This document shows, one piece after another, positions 57,801 through 64,000 of a stretch of DNA of 64,000 bases; position 1 is the stretch's first letter, and every line of letters begins with the position of its first letter. The position numbers were made by a program, and so were the translations under genes. The notes beneath the pieces are model-generated. The model was not told the DNA's origin, did not search any database, and was given only the letters and a program-made list of their open reading frames with translations. This DNA comes from Anaeramoeba flamelloides (Eukaryota; Metamonada; Anaeramoebidae), in the NCBI GenBank assembly GCA_027625915.1, contig JANTQA010000036.1, positions 3,963,501-4,027,500 of the forward strand, given 5' to 3'.

Positions 57801-58911
57801 TGATTCGATTGATAATAAAAATTATGAATTATTCTTTAGAGTTAATTTGTTTCTTCTTTTAATTGATATTATCTTTCCCATTTTCAGGTTTATGTGATAC
57901 TCTTGTGATTTCTTATATTATAATGATTTTTGTGATTTCTGAAATTCTCTCAAAGTTAACAATTAAAAAATGCGTTTTACTTTTTTTTCTTGTTTCAATT
58001 TTTTTTCCACTACAGTTATTTTTATTTGATGATTATTTGATTTTCCTTGTTTTTTTGAAAAATATAAAAGAAACCTAAAAAGAATTTTTTTTCAAAAATT
58101 GATCAATTAACAAACAAAAAACATTTTCTCGTTCTCCATCGTATAAATTTTGATTTTAAAAATATAATAACCTAACCTAACTAAAAGCATTTATTTTCAG
58201 TAAACCAAATGTTAAGCTAGCCTAGCCTTTTTTTTTTAATGCAAATTTATATTATAAAATACAATTGATTTTTTTTTATCTCTTTATTTCTTTAATTAAT
58301 ATAGAACACATTTTATTATGACTGGTTACACACCTATAAATTTAGAAAATACAAAACAAACAATTAGAAAGACTTCTGTTTTAGAAGTAATGAGAAGATT
58401 ATTACAACCAAAAAATTTAATGGTAAGTTGCAATACAAAAAATGGGTGTTATATTTCCGCACTAAATATCATCCAAGGTGATGTCAATTCAACAGAAGTT
58501 CATAAGGGGCTGCAACGCATTAGAGAAAGAAAATTAGCAGAATTCATTAATTGGGGGCCGGCTTCAATTCAAGTCGTTTTATCAAAAAAATCACCTTATG
58601 TTAAAACCAATCATAGAGTTTCTGGATTAATGATGGCAAACCATACCTCCATTACAGAACTTTTTTCAAACACCATAACACAGTACGATCTTTTAAGAAA
58701 TAGGAAGGCCTATCTTGGTCAATATGCCAAAACCTCATTATTTGAAGAAAGCTTTGAAGAGTTTGATAGTTCAAGGGAAATCGCATTGAATTTAATTGAT
58801 GAATATAGAGCAAGCGAAAGAAATGATTTTATCAAATGGGGAGAAAAACAAGTAGACAACGAAGAGAGTTATGAAGATGAGGAATATGATTTTGAGGATG
58901 AAAAATTTTAA
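48846..58911 (+). CDS. TUBG1: Gamma-tubulin
   Basis: This is the microtubule-nucleating GTPase of the gamma-tubulin ring complex at spindle poles or centrosome-like centres. The three exons are 48846-49004, 55020-55648 and 58305-58911, with phases 0 and 2. Donors are GTAACA and GTAATA; acceptors are TTTTAG and TATAG. The 464-residue product is about the family length. Diagnostic parts: [20 protein letters not shown] at the start, [10 protein letters not shown] at the first junction, AGNNWGQGY, the nucleotide-binding glycine loop [58 protein letters not shown] at the second junction, [28 protein letters not shown] and [12 protein letters not shown]. These fit gamma- rather than alpha- or beta-tubulin. 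The C-terminus has an acidic tail ([10 protein letters not shown]). Introns are 6015 and 2656 nt and full of repeats. Confidence 0.98.
49370..49522. mobile_element. TACTGG-end MITE-like element (copy D, 153 bp)
   Basis: The left end TACTTGTATTTGAATTTTAA and the right end (reverse complement TACTGGTATTTGAATAATAA) are bordered by TA. It is the shortest complete member of the family. A solo end, TACTCATATTTGAAATTTAA, follows at about 49660. Confidence 0.7.
50376..50901. mobile_element. 526-bp inverted-end element, copy II
   Basis: This inverted copy of the element at 23133-23660 is the same length within a few bases. The ends CTAAAATCCAAAATTTTCCA and (right) AAAATTTTGAATTGGGG match copy I's termini. 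The interior retains the peptide-level signal of the shared frame ([20 protein letters not shown]) on the minus strand, decayed. Confidence 0.75.
50980..51430. repeat. Repeat with inverted partner at 21790-22170
   Basis: The reverse complement carries TTGAAAGTCTTATAAAATTT, GATAGAAA, CATAATACACCTTG and TTTTAAATTGTAAAAT in the same order as the partner. Several TTATAACATGTTATAA-like palindromes stud this stretch (near 50975, 51230 and 51250). Confidence 0.6.
52187..52546 (+). CDS. Orphan open frame inside gamma-tubulin intron 1
   Basis: The frame runs 119 codons from ATG (52187) to TAA and is longer than any other unexplained frame in the window (most chance frames stop before 80 codons). The product would be basic and hydrophobic, with [20 protein letters not shown] near the middle as a possible membrane segment and a Lys/Arg-rich end (KLKFRNKNY). 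I recognise no family, and no second copy is visible here. It could be a nested small gene, an element remnant, or chance. Confidence 0.3.
   Translation: MKLDFYKAEKKTLLYFYIVFKQRNEIYSISKNSQNYQAPFFNKILTQQLQCYLKLFRVLISFLSVVIKNYVLKISQRKSLGLKKVHSTNVTYLSYIRKTIVFMRECTFLIKLKFRNKNY
52565..53000. repeat. Foldback block in gamma-tubulin intron 1
   Basis: Built from the same words as 40540-41460: GAAATAAACCGAAAATTTAT and its complement, AACCTAGAACACTTCACAAA and its complement, and AATCAATAGATTTTCGTTAG. The central stem (about 52830-52915) is nearly perfect. Confidence 0.75.
54279..54351 (+). repeat. 9-bp tandem repeat TGTGATTTC
   Basis: About eight units are present, some with C in place of T at position 3 and T at position 9. 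The reverse unit GAAATCACA also appears singly or doubled at 2245-2270, 13410, 56095, 57890 and 57930. Confidence 0.85.
56190..56520. repeat. Composite repeat, uninterrupted copy (partner 23015-23900)
   Basis: It reads straight from TTACATGACCAAATTAAAAA into CCACGTCCTGAAACAGGAGG, where the partner carries a 527-bp element. A GC-rich core (about 56400-56435) includes GGCACTGGGTGCC, a perfect five-pair hairpin. The core is strikingly conserved in both copies for such AT-rich DNA. Confidence 0.75.
57227..57726. mobile_element. 500-bp inverted-end element H'
   Basis: The ends AGTAGTGAAAAAAATACCGG and, at the right, GGGATTTTTTTTACTACTA are complementary over about 60 bp with mismatches. The interior is the reverse complement of element H (28304-28764). 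Confidence 0.8.
57790..57960. repeat. 170-bp dispersed repeat (inverted partner 13390-13560)
   Basis: ATGAATTATTCTTTAGAG, TTTTCAGG, TGTGATACTCTTGTGATTTC and ATTATAATGATTTTTGTGAT match the partner at 13 kb and the 50-bp motif at 56070-56130. Both copies lie inside introns of different genes. Confidence 0.7.
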
Positions 58912-59134
58912 TTTTAAATAAATTTTTAATTTTTTTAATGTTTTGTTGTTCTTTATTTTAAAGGTTTGTTGAAATTTTGAATTTCTTTTGAATCAAATTA
59001 TCGTTATATTTTATTATTTAAATTCAAATAAAAACAAATATTTTTTTTTTTTGTTTTTCTATACTTTTTACTTTTTCCAAAATTTACCTTTTTAATGTTG
59101 TTTGGGATCCTCTGTTTCCTCATCTTTTTTTTTT

Positions 59135-59490
59135 TTAGGTGTTTGGGGGGGGTAAAAGGAATAAAAAAGATCAATTTGATTATTGGAGACTTGGTAATGC
59201 CTAACCAAAGCCAACTTTTTAATGATCGGATCTTAAACCAATTGAACTGGACTTATGCAACTGTAGAGAACTGAATCCAACTGATGCAAAATAAAATGAA
59301 CAATCAATACTGTGGCAATTTTAATCTTTTCCGAAAAATCTGTAGAGGGGGTATTTGGGCGGTTTTTTGTTGTAGAGTCGGTAACATGTATTGGGATTTT
59401 GCGAAAGCAATTTTTTGGAAATATTTCAAAAAAAGAAGAAAAAAAAGAAAATAAAAACTAAAAACAACTCAAAAGAAAATTTTGAAGTAA
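59135..59490. repeat. Dispersed repeat, copy 2 (inverted partner 3700-4065)
   Basis: It contains GGACTTATGCAACTGTAGAG, TAACATGTATTGGGATTTTG and an 8-G run (59144-59152) matching the C run of the partner. The two copies lie 55 kb apart. Confidence 0.75.
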
Positions 59491-60954
59491 ATTCTTATTC
59501 TTAAAAACACCCACTTTGTGAATGTGCCCATTTATACAGATATAATTTGAATGTAATAAAGTGACATTTCTCATTTGATCTATATGTTGTCCAACTATTT
59601 GAACTCTTTATTATAATTATTTGTATTGTTAATCCTACAGAAATAGAATAACTTTTTCATTTGATCAATTTCATAAAGAATTATATCAGATTAAAAATAT
59701 AATTTTTTAAAATTGGAAAAAAAATTGTCAAATATTTATTCTGTAAAGCACGGTAGTAGTAGTAATATAACTCAGCATAATCAAGATAAAAAAACACTGA
59801 AAAAAAAAAACTGTAAAGAAAAATCATTTTATTCCCAATTCAAGAGAAAAAAAATATTGAAATTGAACTTTTTTTTCAGCATTTATTCTATATTTATCAG
59901 TAGAAAAAATAAAATTATTTGAAAAAATGGATCAAATCATCAATTATATTTTTATCAAATCTCTGAAAAAACTCGAAAAATACCTGAAAATAGAAAATAA
60001 TCGATTTTTTATAAAAATTCCCAAATTATAGATATTGTCCTTAAATTGTGAACATACCCATTTTTTCAATTTAATTGTATCCTGAAAAGAAAAAATATCT
60101 GAAACGGTCCAAAATCTCAGGGGGGAATCCCTCTGTAATACTCATGGTCGTTATTTATAAAAGTAAATGGGTTTTTTATACGATAATATTTTAACAAATT
60201 GAACAAAAGGAATATTTAATATGTATTATTAAAGATTTAATTCATTTTTTCATTGAATTCTGTCGTTTATTGTCATAAAATGTACATCTTATTCAAAATT
60301 CAAAAAAATAGAGTTAAAATTGTTGAATTTTACTCTATTCATTGAATGATGGTAAACCTGAACATTTACTGACCTAATAAAAAAAAAAAATCGTAATATC
60401 ATAACTTGATAAATATAATAGAAAAAATAATAATATATTTGGTATAAATAATATATCTGGTATTATAAAAAAAAAAGAACTAATTATTTACAATTCTAAG
60501 TCACATAATTTCAATGAAAATTAAGTAAAAAAACAAATCTCAAATAAAAGTCAATTTTTTTTAATTTGTTTTTCAAATTATTTTACTCTAATTTGACGTT
60601 TTTGCCCTCATTTGACTTTTTTTTTTATGCCTTAAATTTGATTGAAAGTTTGTGTCTTAAAAGTGAAACCGACTGTATATTATTATCCGTAAGTGAAAAA
60701 AAAATTTATTTTTTTAAAAAATGTTCATCTAAAAAAAAGTTTCAGTTGGTTTTTGTCAAAACATTAGTAAAGTAATTTTCTCACTTCAAAAATACATAAA
60801 TTACTATTAAAAAAAAAAAATTTAAATGTTTATTCAATTACAAAACAAAGTAAGAGAAATAGTAAAATTGTTTTTTTTTAATTTTTCGAAGGGACAATAA
60901 ATTTATCAATAAAAAAACTATTACTAACTTGGTTTATCCTTTTCAAACTCAACC

Positions 60955-61474
60955 CCATTCCAAAAATTTGGACACACCAAAATCCAAAATAGGCAAAAAA
61001 AAAAACCAATTTACTATATTTTTCCAAAACTAATCTAAAACCACATTTAAGTTTTTCATTATTAATGTTTTAATAAGTAATCATTTTAATCCAAATAAAA
61101 GAAAAAAATATAAAAATCAAAAATAAAAATTGGTGTGTTCCAAATAATAAAACGAGTAGAACAAAAAATATATTGATTAATTTGTTGAAATTTCACCAAC
61201 AATTGTTGATCGATCAAATGAGAAGATACCATGGAACGATTGGATGTGGTTTTCTAATTTAACAAACTCAACGCTAACCTTCTATCAACCATCGAAAAAA
61301 AAATTCCAGATCTAACCAAACAGATTACGTTATTGGAAAAAAGGAAATGAAAACAAAACAAAAAAGACAAAAAATGAAATAGTTTGTAAAATCAAAATTC
61401 CAAACCGAATTAAATTTAAAGTGTGGTATTGTTATTCTTTCAACTGTTTAAACTGTGTCCAAATTTTTAGAATA
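60955..61474. mobile_element. 520-bp inverted-end element, copy III
   Basis: The ends CAAAAATTTGGACACACC (60961) and TGTGTCCAAATTTTTAG (near 61455) are complementary. The interior frame (about 61166-61350) gives NLLKFHQQLLIDQMRRYH and, in the same frame plan as copy I, STIEKKIPDLTKQIT. It matches copy I position by position at the peptide level. The TTGGACACACC style resembles Tc1/mariner ends (inference). Confidence 0.7.
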
Positions 61475-61786
61475 TAGTTTAAATAAAAATCTAAATAAAT
61501 TGTTATTAGTAAATTGAAGCTTGAAACACTTGATTAAAAAAATTAAAGAGTATAAAATATATTGTTTAAAATTTAAGGTTCATAATTGTCAAACTAAAAA
61601 AGTTCCTAAAAAAAAACAAACTTTTTTCAAAATACTAATTTGGGAAAAGGAGGAATATTCAACTATATTTTGAAAAAAAAAATCTTTGATATTAAAATTA
61701 ATTTTCAGTTTAGTTTATTTTTTGGGAAAATTCATTCAAAGTTTCTATAAAAAAAAATTATTTTACATTCTAATTCATTAAGCAAA

Positions 61787-64000
61787 TTAATTTAACCCAA
61801 AAAATTGCTTAATATCTGTAACTTCCTTTTTTTGGAAATAAGGGTTTGATAATTGATTTTTAGAAATCTTTTCCTCTTTTCTTTTTCTTTCTTGATTTAA
61901 ATTAAGTTTTGTATTAGGTGTGGTAGAATTTTGGGAGGTTGAAGAGGGTGTTAAAGTTGTTTTTTGTTTTTTTGATTCTTCTGAGTTATTATTGAGTGAA
62001 TGAATTTGATGGTTTTGTGTATTTTGATTTAACGTGTTATGTTTGTTAGTATTGTTATTAATGTTGCTGTTTTTCTTAGTCTTATTCTTATTATTATTAA
62101 AAGGAAATGACGAATGTGGTGATAATCTGGTCATAGGAAATAATAATGGGGAGGATAATAAATGGAAAGGTGATTTTGTACTATTTAAATCCATTCGCAT
62201 ATCCATACCCATGTTCAATCCCATGTTCATCCCACTTCCCGAGGGTTGGTATGGCGATATTGAATTCTTTGAATCGATTGAGGTGAATGGACTGATCGTT
62301 AATGGCAAAGGGGGTGACGTAAAATAATCCTGGTTTTGTTTTATTTTATTATTATTCTCATTTGATGATTGGTTTTGTATATTAATATAATTTAAAATAT
62401 TTGAATTAAAATTCATATATGACAAAGGTGTTGTTCTAATGAATTTATTTTGATTGGATTCTATTTATTTATTAAAGGTATATATAAAAAAAATCAGAGT
62501 TAACAAAAATAAAATAATTAATAATAAGTTAAGTCTTTAGAATTTAATAAATAAAATGCTGTGTGAAATAATTCAAATAAAAAACAATAAAAGAATCGAA
62601 TTAACGGTTTGTTTATTTTTTCTTCAATTTTCAAAATTATTTTTCCGATACGAACAACTAGTACTATAAACAAATTGGTTATTGAAACAAAAAAGAAGAA
62701 GGTATTTTCAAAACAAGTTGGAAAATTTATTTGAAAATATCTTTTTTAAACTTGACTTGTATATAACTAATCAAATATCCAAAATTGTTATTTATCATTT
62801 ATTGATCGTTTATAATAATTGAATTTGTTTATTAGTATGGCATTACATAAAAAAAAAAAGATATGAAAATTTCAGATCTTGATTTTATCAGATATTTTTT
62901 AAAGTTTGAAAATTGGCTGATGTATTTTTTTCTTTTTGATCATAAAAATTGTTTTCCAAAGATATTTTATCTCAACAAAATTTCAAATAGTAGAAAAATT
63001 TTATAACTGTATTTGATTGTTTAAAATATTATTTGTATCCTTATCTTATTGTACGTTTTTTCATTGAATTTTTTCGTAACTCATTTTTTTTCCAAAAAAA
63101 GTTGTGATTTTTTTATTTTTTGGGAATATTTTGATGAGCATATTTTTGTATATACAAACAATAATTACTGATTTAATCAGGATTATTAATATTCATCTTT
63201 ATTTTATATTATCAATTTATGAATAGAGCAACTTTAATAGAGAATATTCTTTTTTGAAATATAAAAAAAAAATGCTCGCTTTTTTTGGAAATGCCAGAGG
63301 ACAAATCCCAACACAAGCACTTCTAATAACATTCTAAAGCGATTCAAATATTTTTGAAAAACATTTTATTTTGAAATAGACACAATAATCACTGATCCAT
63401 TATTGCTGATATTTTGTTTAAATTTTATATGACCATTTTACAAATCAAAATACTTGTAAAGAAAATATTATTTGATATATAAAAAAAAATTTGAAACTTT
63501 TTTGAAAATACTTTATAGAAATAAAAATATCTTTGTATTTGAGTGAAAATATTTAGAATTTTAACATACCACACACCTTAAACTTGTAGTGCGCTAAGAA
63601 ACTGATTGGGACAAAAACTCATAAATATTAGTTTATAAAGTGTGAAACGTGCCCAAAAAAAAAAATGCAATAGCAATAGTATAGTAAACAATAATAAAAT
63701 AAATAAATAAAATATTTAAAAAATTTACCATCAATTTTTGGAGAATTTGGATAAACTTGATTTTGTATTAAGGTACTTAAATCTGCAAATTCTTGAAGAG
63801 GGCTTTTTAATTTCCTTTTATATTTTTTAGAGTTTTGAATTGAATCTACATTTTTATAATTATTTTTAGGATTTAAAGAATTTTGTTTTTTATTAAACAT
63901 TCTTTCTAAACAATCATTGAATTGTTTTTCTTGTTCTGGGCTCATATAATAATCATTTTGATTTGTTGTTTGGCTGGTGTTGTTAACATTTTCGTTTTCG
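61787..64000 (-). CDS. Asn/Ser/Pro-rich protein, 5' end beyond the window
   Basis: Two exons are visible: 64000-63729 (open at the window edge) and 62460-61787, ending in TAA. The donor GTAAAT and acceptor AATAG agree in phase (one base plus two), joining SPKID to ESNQNKF. This gives 315 residues of a longer protein. No folded domain is recognised. There is a helical start (MSPEQEKQFNDCLERMF), a basic patch with KRKLKSPLQEF, many Ser-Pro/Thr-Pro sites (TSPPLPLTISPF, SISPYQPSG, RLSPHSS), a Met-Gly repeat (GMNMGLNMGMDMRMD) and a poly-Asn/Lys region. The C-terminus VTDIKQFFGLN resembles a PCNA-binding PIP box but lacks its usual Gln. SP/TP density suggests a CDK-regulated nuclear protein (inference, weak). 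Confidence 0.75.
62461..63728 (-). other. 1.27-kb intron of the right-edge gene
   Basis: It runs from GTAAAT (63728 downward) to AATAG (62461). It is AT-rich, and I see no gene or repeat family inside it. Confidence 0.7.

Larger units (their letters stand above)
55649..58304 (+). other. 2.7-kb intron 2 of gamma-tubulin
   Basis: Borders are GTAATA and TATAG. It contains the uninterrupted composite repeat (56190-56520) with a flanking 50-bp motif (56070-56130), element H' (57227-57726) and the inverted partner of 13390-13560 (57790-57960). No gene is seen. Confidence 0.85.
58912..61786. other. Intergenic stretch downstream of gamma-tubulin
   Basis: The flanking genes converge here. It holds the inverted partner of the 3700-4065 repeat (59135-59490), a short foldback (60290-60345, AATAGAGTTAAAAT paired with its complement) and the inverted-end element copy III (60955-61474). 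Several AATAAA-type motifs follow the tubulin stop. No gene is seen. Confidence 0.6.

Noticed and set aside
61787-62435. Acceptor at 62436 for the last exon of the right-edge gene
   Set aside because: It gives a phase conflict with the donor at 63728. The acceptor ending at 62461 agrees in phase.

Overview
This is a eukaryotic window from a very AT-rich genome that probably belongs to an amoeboid protist. Genes are few, are split by GT-AG introns, and sit in long spacers full of poly-T and poly-A tracts and decayed repeats. All complete genes end in TAA. The protein set (RCC1-BTB, a free BTB protein, a four-LIM protein, giant N/K/E-rich proteins) together with kilobase-long introns recalls Anaeramoeba-type metamonad amoebae. 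That placement is a guess from gene style, not from any search.

Layout, left to right: an RCC1-repeat plus double-BTB gene (+, 2485-7288, 5' exon not found, 3.5-kb intron); NAD-dependent glycerol-3-phosphate dehydrogenase (-, 10606-15972, 4.2-kb intron); a four-LIM-domain protein (+, 18693-21415, three exons); a BTB protein (-, 26571-27257); a coiled-coil/PH-domain open frame (-, 31442-33700) directly downstream of a 1585-residue RG-rich, disordered protein with a hydrophobic tail (-, 33775-38532), which may be one gene; two near-identical tRNA-Ile(AAT) genes (45381-45453 and 48279-48351); gamma-tubulin (+, 48846-58911, three exons with introns of 6.0 and 2.7 kb); and an Asn/Ser/Pro-rich protein entering from the right edge (-, 61787-64000, 1.27-kb intron).

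Exons were joined by three tests: GT-AG borders, phase agreement, and continuity with the known protein family. Gamma-tubulin, G3PDH and the LIM protein give full-length products of 464, 392 and 329 residues this way. The donors used are almost all GTAA-type.

The spacers and introns are a graveyard of small mobile elements. I recognise several families by comparing copies inside the window: a family with inverted ends beginning TACTGGTATTTGAA; a 520-527-bp family (three copies) sharing a decayed reading frame; a 460-500-bp family (three copies, two in tandem); retroposon-like 3' ends with A-tails; palindrome-rich foldback blocks; and several 170-540-bp dispersed repeats of unknown class. One element sits inside another repeat whose uninterrupted copy is also present at 56.2-56.5 kb. 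The genes do not form an operon or a pathway. The main interest lies in the element families, the exon-flanking inverted repeats, and the possible splice choice between a hydrophobic tail and a PH domain at 33.7-33.8 kb.
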